DNA from: Salipiger pentaromativorans
Lineage (GTDB): Bacteria; Pseudomonadota; Alphaproteobacteria; Rhodobacterales; Rhodobacteraceae
Length of the DNA: 63,053 nucleotides
Reading direction: 5' to 3'
NCBI RefSeq assembly: GCF_024721115.1
Contig: NZ_JAMDHK010000015.1
Span: 30,360-93,412, forward strand
In this document: one piece after another, positions 36,007 through 44,190 of the stretch
Numbering within the stretch: the first letter of the stretch is position 1
Layout of the letters: each line of letters begins with the position of its first letter
Translations under genes and position numbers: made by a program
Notes under the pieces: generated by a model
Databases searched by the model: none
What the model saw: only the letters and a program-made list of their open reading frames with translations
What the model was told of the DNA's origin: nothing

Positions 36007-36157
36007 TAAATGCGCTTTGCTTCGCCGCGCAGCGCATCCCGCCAATGTGAACGCGCGACCAACCGGGCCGTCCGCGCAGGTTGCTGCGGCTGTCTCGCAA
36101 GCGCACGTCCGCATCGTATCCGCCACTAACGTCAACCCCAGAGTCGATGATCTGGCC

Positions 36158-36661
36158 TCACGCTCCGATCAGGCCCGCTGCCCGCATGCTGAACGCGGCT
36201 TTCTCCCGACCAAAACCGACGATTAGATGGTCGTGGACGGTGATCTCCATCACCCGGCATGCGTCAACGATCTTCCGGGTCATGTCGATGTCGGCCTGGC
36301 TCGGCTGCGGATCGCCGGAGGGGTGGTTGTGGCACAGAATGATTGCTGAGGCATCGAGGACCAGCGCGGCGCGAAGAACCTCGCTGACATAGACCGGCAC
36401 ATGGCTGACACTGCCGCGGGACATGACCTTGTCGCGGATCAGCTTGTTTTTTCGATCAAGGAGCAGCACCCGGAAGGTCTCGACCCGTTCCCGAACGGCG
36501 GTGAGCGCGAGATAGTCGGTCAGTTTGTCCCAGGACTGGAGCGCCGTGGTCGCCCGCACATGGCGGCGCAGGATCGCTGTCGCCGCATCGATCATGGCGA
36601 TCTCTTGTTCGGAAAACCCCGCAGCGGGTGTCACCGCGGCGTCTGAAGTGTTGTGTGACAT
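36158..36661 (-). CDS. RadC-like JAB-domain protein
   Basis: 167 residues of the RadC/UPF0758 family, the JAMM metal motif being HNHPSGDPQPSQAD (two His, Ser, Asp). FRVLLLDRKNKLIRDKVMSR is also typical. The N-terminal UPF0758 HhH part is largely missing, as in the copies carried by mobile elements. ATG at 36661 follows GGGA; an in-frame ATG at 36679 is an alternative. Despite the name, a repair role is not established for the family. Confidence 0.85.
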   Translation of the reverse strand: MSHNTSDAAVTPAAGFSEQEIAMIDAATAILRRHVRATTALQSWDKLTDYLALTAVRERVETFRVLLLDRKNKLIRDKVMSRGSVSHVPVYVSEVLRAALVLDASAIILCHNHPSGDPQPSQADIDMTRKIVDACRVMEITVHDHLIVGFGREKAAFSMRAAGLIGA

Positions 36662-36705
36662 TAGTACATTCCCAGTCATGAGAAGTGGAGCGGAAGGGCC
36701 GGGGG

Positions 36706-36936
36706 TCAGATGAAGCCGGCGATGACGAGGCCCGATTTCATGGACGGTCGGCCGCAGAGCTCGCAAAACCCGGCCCTCTGATCGGGCTCAAGCTCGGCGG
36801 TGTAATCGCATCCGGGCGCCATGCAGATCGCAGGAACGAGACTGTAGAGCGCGCAGTCTTCGAGGAAGTCGACGATATCGCTGTAGCCTTCGGTCTCGGC
36901 CAGCGTGATCAGCTTGGGATGGTCGAAGTTGAACAT
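36706..36936 (-). CDS. Small putative zinc-binding protein
   Basis: 76 residues: an N-terminal helical part (PKLITLAETEGYSDIVDFLE) and four cysteines arranged as CMAPGC and CELC, consistent with a small zinc ribbon. ATG is preceded by GAAAGGA. It is a solitary leading-region gene of unknown function, downstream of the hairpins at 36971-37059. Confidence 0.6.
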   Translation of the reverse strand: MFNFDHPKLITLAETEGYSDIVDFLEDCALYSLVPAICMAPGCDYTAELEPDQRAGFCELCGRPSMKSGLVIAGFI

Positions 36937-36970
36937 GGGATTTTCCTTTCTCTCGGATGGAATGGGAAAA

Positions 36971-36996
36971 GGGGAACCGCGATCCCGCGGCTCCCC
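36971..36996 (-). terminator. Second hairpin after the DUF736 gene
   Basis: GGGGA-a-CCGCG (36971-36981) pairs with CGCGG-c-TCCCC (36986-36996), a 10-bp stem with one mismatch and a 4-base loop. It sits between the DUF736 gene and the 36706 gene and may support termination or form the 36706 leader. Confidence 0.45.
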
Positions 36997-37025
36997 TCCC
37001 GGGACCGGCCTCTCTGGGCTGGAGT

Positions 37026-37059
37026 GCGCGCCCGCTCAAAACCGTTTGAGCGGGCGCGC
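37026..37059 (-). terminator. Strong hairpin terminator of the DUF736 gene
   Basis: Perfect 15-bp stem GCGCGCCCGCTCAAA / TTTGAGCGGGCGCGC with a 4-base loop, 14 bases after the DUF736 stop at 37073. Confidence 0.7.
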
Positions 37060-37072
37060 CGTGCGGGGTCTC

Positions 37073-37801
37073 CTACCCCACGAGGGCCATGCCGGTGCTG
37101 CCCGGGCGGTCCGGCGCGGCGCTCTCGACGAAGGGGATGATCGAGAAGGTCTGGCCGCCGCGTTGCTCTTCGTTCTGTACCGCGTTCACGCGCAGATCGC
37201 CGTCGGGCGTGTTGATGAGGAGCGAGACGTAGTCGTTCCCGGTCCGGCTGCTCCGGGCCATCCAGGCCGAGCCCACGCGGATCGGCGTGCCGCGCGGTGA
37301 GCTGACCTCGATCCGGTAATCGGGATGGGTCTCTTCGGTCTTGTAGGTGTTCTCCACGAGGATGAAATCGAGGTCGAACATCATGTTGGCGATGTATCCC
37401 GCGAAGGCGTTGTCGGCATCCATCGCGGTCAGCTCGCCCGAGATCGAGCCGGACTTCATGGTGCCGTTCGAGACCAGCGGGATGACCTCGTATTCGCCGC
37501 TCTGTGCCTCCCGCGCCTCCTTGGTCTGCACCGCGTTGACCCGGAACGGGCCGAGGCCGACATCGATCTGCATCGACAGGTAAGGATTGCCGGTGGTGTT
37601 GCCGATCTCGCTCCAGGCCGTGCCGATGCGCACCTTGCGCCCCGACTTGTTGACGGCGGTGACGTCGAAGTCCGGGCTGCGCTCGGACATCTTGGTCCGG
37701 GTCTCGAGCTGGATCGCGATGTCGAACCGCGAGGAATGGATCATGCCGGTGAAGGCTGCGGCGGCGGTGTCGGCGGTTTTGATCAGGGTTCCTGCGAACA
37801 T
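37073..37801 (-). CDS. Tandem DUF736 protein
   Basis: 242 residues made of two DUF736 repeats. Repeat one has KVRIGTAWSEIGNTTGNPYL and LGPFRVNAVQ; repeat two has IRVGSAWMARSSRTGNDYVS and DGDLRVNAVQ. Each repeat ends with an IPLV or IPFV strand. DUF736 proteins are usually about 100 residues with a single copy, and are common on alphaproteobacterial conjugative elements with no known role. ATG at 37801 follows GGAAGG. A copy of the shared leader motif lies about 90 bases upstream. Confidence 0.85.
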   Translation of the reverse strand: MFAGTLIKTADTAAAAFTGMIHSSRFDIAIQLETRTKMSERSPDFDVTAVNKSGRKVRIGTAWSEIGNTTGNPYLSMQIDVGLGPFRVNAVQTKEAREAQSGEYEVIPLVSNGTMKSGSISGELTAMDADNAFAGYIANMMFDLDFILVENTYKTEETHPDYRIEVSSPRGTPIRVGSAWMARSSRTGNDYVSLLINTPDGDLRVNAVQNEEQRGGQTFSIIPFVESAAPDRPGSTGMALVG

Positions 37802-37868
37802 GGGTCTTACCTTCCTTAGGTTGCGGGGTCTGACCTCGTGCCAGCACCCCGGTTTGCTTTCCGACCCC

Positions 37869-38195
37869 TCATGGGATCGCAAAAACCAGAAGCCCTCTTT
37901 TTCTTTCTCTCCTGCCGGTCAGTCCGCGGCAGCGCTCGGGCGACGGCCTTCGATCGCCACACGCGTGGCTCCCTTGACCGCCCGAAGTATTTGCCCCCGC
38001 CTGGGCCACGAAAAAGTCCGCCTCCCGCCCGTTCAGCCTCTGGCCCGCGTGATCGGTGAGCCCGATGGCATTGCCGTTCGGCGTGTAGATGACGAGGTAC
38101 TGACCGAGACGGTCCTTAATCACGCGGTAGCTTTCGTTCGCCCAATGGACCGTCGTGCCGGCCTCCACAGCCGCCCTGATTTCTGCGAGTGTCAT
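37869..38195 (-). CDS. Small conserved element protein, unknown
   Basis: 108 residues from ATG 38195 (ATG 38207 is an alternative). The first 60 residues look folded: TLAEIRAAVEAGTTVHWANE and QYLVIYTPNGNAIGLTDHAG. After READFFVAQAG the composition turns to Arg/Gly-rich, low-complexity sequence, so the last 40 residues may be a read-through tail after loss of the original stop. Function unknown. Confidence 0.55.
   Translation of the reverse strand: MTLAEIRAAVEAGTTVHWANESYRVIKDRLGQYLVIYTPNGNAIGLTDHAGQRLNGREADFFVAQAGANTSGGQGSHACGDRRPSPERCRGLTGRRERKRGLLVFAIP
37888..37908 (-). repeat. Leader motif copy 1 (upstream of DUF736)
   Basis: Divergent copy of the shared element, plus-strand AGAAGCCCTCTTTTTCTTTC. 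On the minus strand it reads as a purine-rich run followed by a short AAAG...CTT stem-loop. It lies about 90 bases before the DUF736 start and overlaps the low-complexity tail of the neighbouring gene. Confidence 0.4.
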
Positions 38196-38230
38196 CTGGC
38201 TCTCCATGTCGATGTGATGTTGGGTTGGCG

Positions 38231-38258
38231 CGCAACCCGACGGGAAGGTCGGGTTGCG
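38231..38258 (-). terminator. Hairpin after the methyltransferase-helicase gene
   Basis: Perfect 11-bp stem CGCAACCCGAC / GTCGGGTTGCG with a GGGAAG loop, about 100 bases after the helicase stop and 36 bases before the next gene. Confidence 0.55.
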
Positions 38259-38357
38259 GCAAGGTGTCGATCGATCTGATCCATCTGTCGGTCCGGCGAA
38301 GGGCGCGGGGACGGACCTCGTCCTCTGGTCCCGCGACGCCGCAAAGACCGTGCCTGT

Positions 38358-41300
38358 TCAGGCGGCCCGGTCTGAAGAGTTGGCGGTTGCCGACCCGACG
38401 ATCCGACCGAGGATCGCGGCGACATCGATCCCCTCCCCGTGCGGCACGAAGACCCGGAGCTGGAAGGCGATGATTTCGGTAAAGCATCCCATGGCCTTCA
38501 GCCCGTCGATCGCCCCCCGATCCGCCCCGTCGATCTCGAGGCGCGCCCCGCCCGCGACGCGGCGCCGGGTCAGGGTCAGCCCGCGCCCCAGATCGACCGG
38601 GGCGGTGGAGCCCAGAGCGGCCGTCAGCATGTCCCCCGGTGTCTTCGGCGCACCGACCATGAACCGGGCGCGCAGGGCCGCGGCCCCGTCCTCGCTAACG
38701 GTCCGGCCGATCATGCTCCCCCACCCCTCGGGCGTGACGCGGTAGATGCGCTCGTTGCCCGAGGGGATGTCCTTCCAGATCGGCAGCAGCAGCCCGGTCA
38801 GCAGATAGAGCTTTGTCGTGGTGGTCGTCGGCAGGGTATCGGCTTCTTCGTCCCAGAGGCGCATGAACGCGTCGCGGTCGATCTCTTCCCAGGCCGAGGC
38901 CTCGAACTTCGTCTCCTCGAGATAAGACGACCCCGTCGGCCGCGTTACCTTGCGCATCAGCGTGACAATCTCCTCGTCATACATCTGCATGGGACGGGAG
39001 GAGACGAGCGCCGCGCGGCCGGAGGCACGATTGACCATCGGCAGTTTGTCGGGGGTTCTCTCCAGCGCCTCTGCGGCAGAGAGAACACGAACAGGATCCG
39101 TCACCTCGAGCCCGATGATCCGTGTCACGGCCCCGGAGCGCGGACAGGTCCAGAGATCCTCCGCCGAGACCTGCTCAATCCTCTCGCCACGCAGCGTCTC
39201 CACCCCGAGGTCGAGCGTGCCGGCGGCGCGGGCCCGCTCGGTCTGATCGGCGATCCGGGACATGAACTCGGCAAAGAGCGCGTTCTGCATGTGGATCGGC
39301 AGGGCCAGCACCCGGTTGAGAAACCGCTGGATAGGCGGCAATTCCTCAAGCAGCACGCCGTCCTGGTCGATCAGCCGCAGCGCCGTCCAGTCGGAGAATG
39401 TCTCGTAGGTCATCGCGCGGGCACGCCCGGCCGCGAGGTCGGCCAGGTAGCCGCGCAGCGCGCCCCGCGCAATCGCACTTTCCAGATTATCCTCTTCGCG
39501 AAACATGCCCTGCGAACCGGTCTCGCGCTGGCCCTTGGTGAGCGCCCCCAGCTGATCGAGCCGCCGGGCGATCGTCGAGGTGAAGCGCTTCTCGCCATGC
39601 ACGTCCGAGGTGCAGACCCGAAAGAAGGGCGCGCTGACCTGGGCGGAGCGATGCGTGCGGCCAAGCCCCTGGATTGCCGCGTCGGCCCGCCAGCCCGGCT
39701 CCAGCAGGTAGTGCCGCCGCCGCTTCTGGTTCCTGGCGGATCGAGCGGCGTGATAGGATCGGCCCGTGCCACCGGCATCCGAAAAGATCAGGATGTCCTT
39801 CTCGCCATCCATGAAGGCGCGGGTTTCCGAGGAATTGCTGCTGGCGCTGCGCTTCTCGATGAAGAGCGCGCCGTCCTGCGATTTCAGCGGACGGATGGAA
39901 CGTCCGGTGACTTCGGCCACGGCCTCGTCGCCAAAGGCCCAGAGGATCTGGTCGAGCGCCGAGGGGATCGGTGCCAGCACCATGAGGTCCTCCATTGCGG
40001 CGTCTCGCAGAGCGAGCGCCTCGCGCGAGACGACCAGCGCCCCGTTCTCATCCCGCAGCGGCTCGGCGATGACATTGCCGTCGATCTCGACAAGCTTCTG
40101 GGCGTGGATCGGAAAGGCCTGTTCCAGATAGGAGAGCACGTAATCCCGAGGCGTGAGCGCGCCTTCGACCAGCGCGTCGTCGGGGTCCATCGCCTCGAGC
40201 CGACGCTTCAGCAGGCTTTCGCCCGTCGAGACCACCTGGATCACACAGGCATATCCTGCGGCGACATCTTCCTCGATGGCGCGGATGATGGTCGGGGCCT
40301 TCATCCCCATCAGCAGATGGTTGAAGAACCGCTGCTTGGTACTCTCGAACCGGGATTTGGCCGAGGCCCGGGCGGCCGAGGCATTGGTTTCGCCGGAGGC
40401 ATCGTTGACTCCGGTTGCGGTCAGGGCCGCCTCAAGGTTCTGGTGGATGGTCCGAAAGGCCCCTGCATAGGCATCGTAGATCTCGATCTGGGCCGGGGTC
40501 AGCGCATGCTCCAGCACGTCGTATTCCACGCCGTCAAAGCTCAGCGCCCGCGCCGTGTAGAAGCCGAGGGTCTTGAGGTCACGCGCCACCACCTCCATGG
40601 CCGCGACACCGCCAGCCTCCATCGCCGCAACGAAACTCTCCCGGCTCGGGAAGGGATACTCCGCCCCCGGCCCCCAGAGGCCGAGGCGAGAGGCATAAGC
40701 GAGGTTCGAAACATTGGTGGCCCCGGTCGCCGAGACATAAAAGACCCGCGCCCGAGGGGCCGCGAGCTGCAACCGCAGGCCCGCAAGGCCCTGCTGCGAG
40801 GGTTTGACGCCTCTCCCCTCGTCGGAACCGGCGGCGTTCTGCATCGCATGCGCCTCGTCGAAGGCCAGGACGCCGTCAAACTCTTCACCCATCCAGTCGA
40901 GGATCTGCTCAAGCCGGGTCTGTCCGGATTTGCCGACGGACCGCAGGGTGGTGTAGGTCACGAAGAGGATGCCGTCGCCCATGGCGATATCCTGGTCCGG
41001 CTTCCATTTCGAGAGCGGCTGGATATCGGCGGGCGAGCCGCCGAGATCGGTCCAGTCGCGGATCGCGTCCTCGATGAGCGTGGCCGACTTGGAAATCCAG
41101 ACCGCCTTGCGCCGACCGGCGAGCCAGTTCACCAGGATGAGCCCCGCACATTCCCGACCCTTTCCGCATCCCGTCCCGTCGCCGAGGAAATAGCCAAGGC
41201 GATAGGCACGGGCCTCCGGATCAGCGTCCGCCCGCACCATCCGCGTCTGATCGTCCTCGATCGTGAACCGGCCCGGCAGGTCACGCGCGTGCGCGTCATT

Positions 41301-42614
41301 GGCCATGAGGATAGTCTCGAGCTGCGCCTCCGAGAGATGGCCCTCCTCGATGAGCCGAGCCGGAAGGCGCAGCTCCTTGGCGGCAGAATTTGACGGCACC
41401 GGCGGCGCGACCGAGGCCATGGCGATGCTTTCGACGAGTGGCGTCGGGTGTTCCTGTGCGCCGGCGATCTCGATCCGCTGCGGGCGGTAGCGTGCATAGA
41501 TGTCTGACACGGGGGTGTTTTCGCGGGCCGCCTCAAGCGGGGTGAAGGTGAGCGGGATCGCGGCGCTTGATGTCGAACTGGAGGTGCGAGATGCGGGAGC
41601 CATGGGCTTGCGCGTTGTGCGCAAGCCACCCTGCCGCCGGATGTGCCGGACTTGCGTTCGGGTCTGGATCGGCGTGGCAGGTCGGCACTTGGCGATGTCA
41701 TCGACGATCTCCTGAGCCGCTTCAAGGTCGGCGACCTCAGAACGGAGCATCTCGACCTCGCCCTCCACCTTGTCGAAGACCATGAGCTGGGTCTCCACGG
41801 TGGTGCCGAGCTTGCGATAGACATGACCCGGGAGTGTGAGAGCGAGAAGCGGGTGTGCGATATCCGACGCCCGGGCCCAATGGGCCGCGTCCCGCTCGGG
41901 CGTAAAGCCCGTCGGCATGATCGCCACGAGACGTCCGCCGGGCGCGAGACGCTTGGCGGCAGAAATCAGGTGCTTGGCCGCGATGTGTCTGTCGCGCGAG
42001 CGATCGACCGAAGAGGCGAAGGGCGGGTTCATCACGATGATGCCCGGAAGCTCGGAGACCGCCAAGAGATCATCGATATGCTCCGCATCGAAGCCGGTGA
42101 CCTCGCTGTCAAAGACCACCTCAAGGAGCGCGCGGCGGAAGGGATCGATCTCATTGAGGATCACCGTCGCGCCCGCGCGTGCGGCCAGCCCGGCCAGCGT
42201 GCCGGTCCCGGCCGAGGGCTCCAGGACGGTTTCGCCGGCGCGGATGGCGGCGGCACGCACGGCCAGAGCCGCATAGGGCAGCGGGGTCGAGAATTGCTGC
42301 AGGCGGATCTGCTGCTCGGAACGCCGGGTCTCCGTCAGGAGTCGCGCGGCAATCGATCTGGCAGCCGTGGTTGCGTCTGATCCGCTGGCGCGCATGGTCT
42401 CCATCACGGCGGCAGCCTGCATCGTGTCGTAGGCCATCCGCCAGGACCAGGCGCCACCGGCATCGCTGCCGCTGAAGGCCTCGCGCATGATCCGGGCCAG
42501 CGTGGAGCTCCGGAGGGGCTGGCTTTCGAGTTCGATGCCAATCTCCGACAGCGCATGCCGAAGGAGGGCTTTCGTCGGGATTGAGGATGCGGGGTTCAGG
42601 CGTCGGTCGGCCAT
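38358..42614 (-). CDS. Methyltransferase-helicase fusion (strawberry-notch-like)
   Basis: 1418 residues. N-terminal class I methyltransferase: SAM motif LEPSAGTGTLAG (131-142), acidic NEIDPFRR, and catalytic NPPF (196-199), the N6-adenine type. Then a superfamily 2 helicase: P-loop-like GDGTGCGKGRE near 485, LAFDEAHAM near 584, and FSDAGGTGRSYHAARS with GLGRTHRSAQ near 985. The C-terminal 400 residues are the strawberry-notch-type domain. Such fusions are known on plasmids and phages and are thought to protect incoming DNA. Motifs look intact. Confidence 0.88.
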   Translation of the reverse strand: MADRRLNPASSIPTKALLRHALSEIGIELESQPLRSSTLARIMREAFSGSDAGGAWSWRMAYDTMQAAAVMETMRASGSDATTAARSIAARLLTETRRSEQQIRLQQFSTPLPYAALAVRAAAIRAGETVLEPSAGTGTLAGLAARAGATVILNEIDPFRRALLEVVFDSEVTGFDAEHIDDLLAVSELPGIIVMNPPFASSVDRSRDRHIAAKHLISAAKRLAPGGRLVAIMPTGFTPERDAAHWARASDIAHPLLALTLPGHVYRKLGTTVETQLMVFDKVEGEVEMLRSEVADLEAAQEIVDDIAKCRPATPIQTRTQVRHIRRQGGLRTTRKPMAPASRTSSSTSSAAIPLTFTPLEAARENTPVSDIYARYRPQRIEIAGAQEHPTPLVESIAMASVAPPVPSNSAAKELRLPARLIEEGHLSEAQLETILMANDAHARDLPGRFTIEDDQTRMVRADADPEARAYRLGYFLGDGTGCGKGRECAGLILVNWLAGRRKAVWISKSATLIEDAIRDWTDLGGSPADIQPLSKWKPDQDIAMGDGILFVTYTTLRSVGKSGQTRLEQILDWMGEEFDGVLAFDEAHAMQNAAGSDEGRGVKPSQQGLAGLRLQLAAPRARVFYVSATGATNVSNLAYASRLGLWGPGAEYPFPSRESFVAAMEAGGVAAMEVVARDLKTLGFYTARALSFDGVEYDVLEHALTPAQIEIYDAYAGAFRTIHQNLEAALTATGVNDASGETNASAARASAKSRFESTKQRFFNHLLMGMKAPTIIRAIEEDVAAGYACVIQVVSTGESLLKRRLEAMDPDDALVEGALTPRDYVLSYLEQAFPIHAQKLVEIDGNVIAEPLRDENGALVVSREALALRDAAMEDLMVLAPIPSALDQILWAFGDEAVAEVTGRSIRPLKSQDGALFIEKRSASSNSSETRAFMDGEKDILIFSDAGGTGRSYHAARSARNQKRRRHYLLEPGWRADAAIQGLGRTHRSAQVSAPFFRVCTSDVHGEKRFTSTIARRLDQLGALTKGQRETGSQGMFREEDNLESAIARGALRGYLADLAAGRARAMTYETFSDWTALRLIDQDGVLLEELPPIQRFLNRVLALPIHMQNALFAEFMSRIADQTERARAAGTLDLGVETLRGERIEQVSAEDLWTCPRSGAVTRIIGLEVTDPVRVLSAAEALERTPDKLPMVNRASGRAALVSSRPMQMYDEEIVTLMRKVTRPTGSSYLEETKFEASAWEEIDRDAFMRLWDEEADTLPTTTTTKLYLLTGLLLPIWKDIPSGNERIYRVTPEGWGSMIGRTVSEDGAAALRARFMVGAPKTPGDMLTAALGSTAPVDLGRGLTLTRRRVAGGARLEIDGADRGAIDGLKAMGCFTEIIAFQLRVFVPHGEGIDVAAILGRIVGSATANSSDRAA

Positions 42615-42654
42615 TTCATTTGTCCTTTGGGTCAGGGTCTAAATTCCAAAGAAC

Positions 42655-42677
42655 AAGACGCCCCCTTTCCCTTTTGG
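42655..42677 (-). repeat. Leader motif copy 2 (upstream of methyltransferase-helicase)
   Basis: Plus-strand core CCCCCTTTCCCTTTTGG, 41 to 63 bases before the ATG at 42614. The CTTTCCCTTTT block is identical to copy 3; the stem half (AAGAC) has diverged. Confidence 0.5.
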
Positions 42678-42762
42678 AGGATGGAGGCGCTTGAGAGCTC
42701 GAATTGGGGCGGTTCAGGGAAACGAGCAGGAGCAATCGCGAGCGTAGCGCGTCGGCGATATC

Positions 42763-43422
42763 TCAGAGAGGCTGTTGCCGCGAGAAGAACTCCGCCAGGA
42801 CCGGGCTCGCATCGCCTCTGGCGGAGCCGAGAAGCACGGATCCTGCCAACGAGGCTTTCGACAGTCGTACGAGACCGCCGGTCCCCTCCATGCGGTAACA
42901 TCGGCGTTTTTGCCGCCCGCAACGATAATGCGTCACCGTAACGACCTGGCAGGTGCCGCCGTCGGTCAGCGTGACCGGCGCGGCAAGTTTGATCCTGTCG
43001 CCTTCCGCGTAGTCCGGGATCGCCGCCCAGTCCCGGCAGCGCTGGCGCCAGGCATGGGCATGGCTGTCCGGGTCCTTCAACTCGGACAGCAGTGCCAATA
43101 GGCTCAGCGGCGCCCGCGACTCCACCGGCCCGGCGCTCTCCTCCATGTCCTTGTAGCCCCAGCATCCGTCATCGTAGCGTGTCAGGAAGATGGCAGCGAA
43201 GGTGATCGACCCGTCCTCATCGGTCAGATAGGTGGCATCCTCGATCGCTGAGCTGTCGAGGCGCGTGACCCTCGCGGCGGCGTACCATGTCGATCCGACC
43301 TTGCTGGCCCGGACCAGGACCGTCCTGTGGGTATCGCTCTCGAAGCTACAGATCCGGGTGATTTCTGCCTTTTCGTCGGCATGGGATTTGACGCGGCGGT
43401 CGGTATAGAAGAGCCAGCCCAT
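42763..43422 (-). CDS. Conserved element protein, unknown
   Basis: 219 residues from ATG 43422, which follows GAAAGGA. The start MGWLFYTDRRVKSHADEKAE leads into a beta-rich domain (STWYAAARVTRL; ITFAAIFLTRYDDGCWGYKD), and the tail has AEGDRIKLAAPVTLTDGGTC and a basic RCGRQKRRCYRMEG segment. No catalytic motif is evident. Proteins with this opening occur on alphaproteobacterial elements; I cannot assign a role. Confidence 0.65.
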   Translation of the reverse strand: MGWLFYTDRRVKSHADEKAEITRICSFESDTHRTVLVRASKVGSTWYAAARVTRLDSSAIEDATYLTDEDGSITFAAIFLTRYDDGCWGYKDMEESAGPVESRAPLSLLALLSELKDPDSHAHAWRQRCRDWAAIPDYAEGDRIKLAAPVTLTDGGTCQVVTVTHYRCGRQKRRCYRMEGTGGLVRLSKASLAGSVLLGSARGDASPVLAEFFSRQQPL

Positions 43423-43454
43423 TTCAGGGTCCTTTCTCTTGAAAATATGGTTTG

Positions 43455-43497
43455 TCGCCAATGCCCCGAGAGGACGCAGCCTGCAGGGCATTGGCGA
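43455..43497 (-). terminator. Hairpin between two leading-region genes
   Basis: Perfect 12-bp arms TCGCCAATGCCC (43455-43466) and GGGCATTGGCGA (43486-43497) with a 19-base loop, between the stop at 43520 and the start at 43422. It may be a terminator or leader structure. Confidence 0.55.
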
Positions 43498-43519
43498 TGC
43501 GGGTGTAAGAAAGGCCGGG

Positions 43520-44113
43520 TTACGCCGCCCGCCGATCCCCGACCTCGATCAGCGCGTCGAGCGGCACCCGGTAAGGCAGCATCTCGTCAAAATCCTCGCA
43601 ATTGCCGCGGTTCTGTACGATCGCGTGGGTGTCGGTGGCGTCCTTGAGGATCACCCGGAACGTGCCGCCAAGCCCGGAAGGCACATCGTAGGCGCCGCCG
43701 ATCAGGTAATCGGCCGCCCGGCGCAGGAAGACGCGGATCGTGTGTCCATCGGTCGCCAGCCGGATGGTGTCGTGCCCACGGTCGATGAGCATTTGCACGT
43801 CGTCGAGAATATCGGTGTAAAACTGTCCCGTCAGGTCACGGAATGCCGCCTGCCGGGCGGCCATCCAGTCCCGGTCCCGGAACGGGTCGATGCCTTGGGC
43901 AAAGGCGAAGGACGGATCGGCCTGCTCGGTGGTGACGATCCGCGTCGTCGTGCCGTCGATGCCGTTCGAGCGGAGGTGGACCCCGGTCCCGACGATCAGG
44001 ATCAACGCAGGCAGGCCGACGGGACCGTTCCAGTTCGGCAGGAAGGTCGTGCAACTGCGCGCATGCGCGATCTGGGCCGCGACCTCGGTCGCGGAGAAGG
44101 TGAGAAGTGCCAT
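43520..44113 (-). CDS. Conserved element protein, unknown
   Basis: 197 residues, soluble, no signal peptide. It begins LLTFSATEVAAQIAHARSCT; the middle has VGLPALILIVGTGVHLRSNG and DRDWMAARQAAFRDLTGQFY; the end has FDEMLPYRVPLDALIEVGD. Looks like a folded alpha/beta protein. It is flanked by hairpins on both sides, so it is probably its own transcription unit. Family not recognised. Confidence 0.6.
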   Translation of the reverse strand: MALLTFSATEVAAQIAHARSCTTFLPNWNGPVGLPALILIVGTGVHLRSNGIDGTTTRIVTTEQADPSFAFAQGIDPFRDRDWMAARQAAFRDLTGQFYTDILDDVQMLIDRGHDTIRLATDGHTIRVFLRRAADYLIGGAYDVPSGLGGTFRVILKDATDTHAIVQNRGNCEDFDEMLPYRVPLDALIEVGDRRAA

Positions 44114-44148
44114 GGGATTATCTTTCGGTGTGATCTGAGAAAGGGTCT

Positions 44149-44181
44149 GACCCGCGCCGGGCTCGGAGAGCGGCGCGGGTC
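44149..44181 (-). terminator. Hairpin after the ParB-like gene
   Basis: Perfect 11-bp arms GACCCGCGCCG and CGGCGCGGGTC with an 11-base loop, 10 bases after the ParB-like stop. Confidence 0.6.
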
Positions 44182-44190
44182 TTCGGATCG

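Noticed and set aside
36158-36661. Calling the RadC-like gene a DNA repair gene
   Set aside because: The family name is historical; only the JAB domain is present and it sits in a mobile element, so no repair role is claimed.
38439-41393. A 984-codon open frame on the plus strand opposite the methyltransferase-helicase
   Set aside because: It is antisense to a gene with clear motifs; the composition (His/Arg/Gly/Pro-rich, no domain) is what GC-rich antisense frames give.
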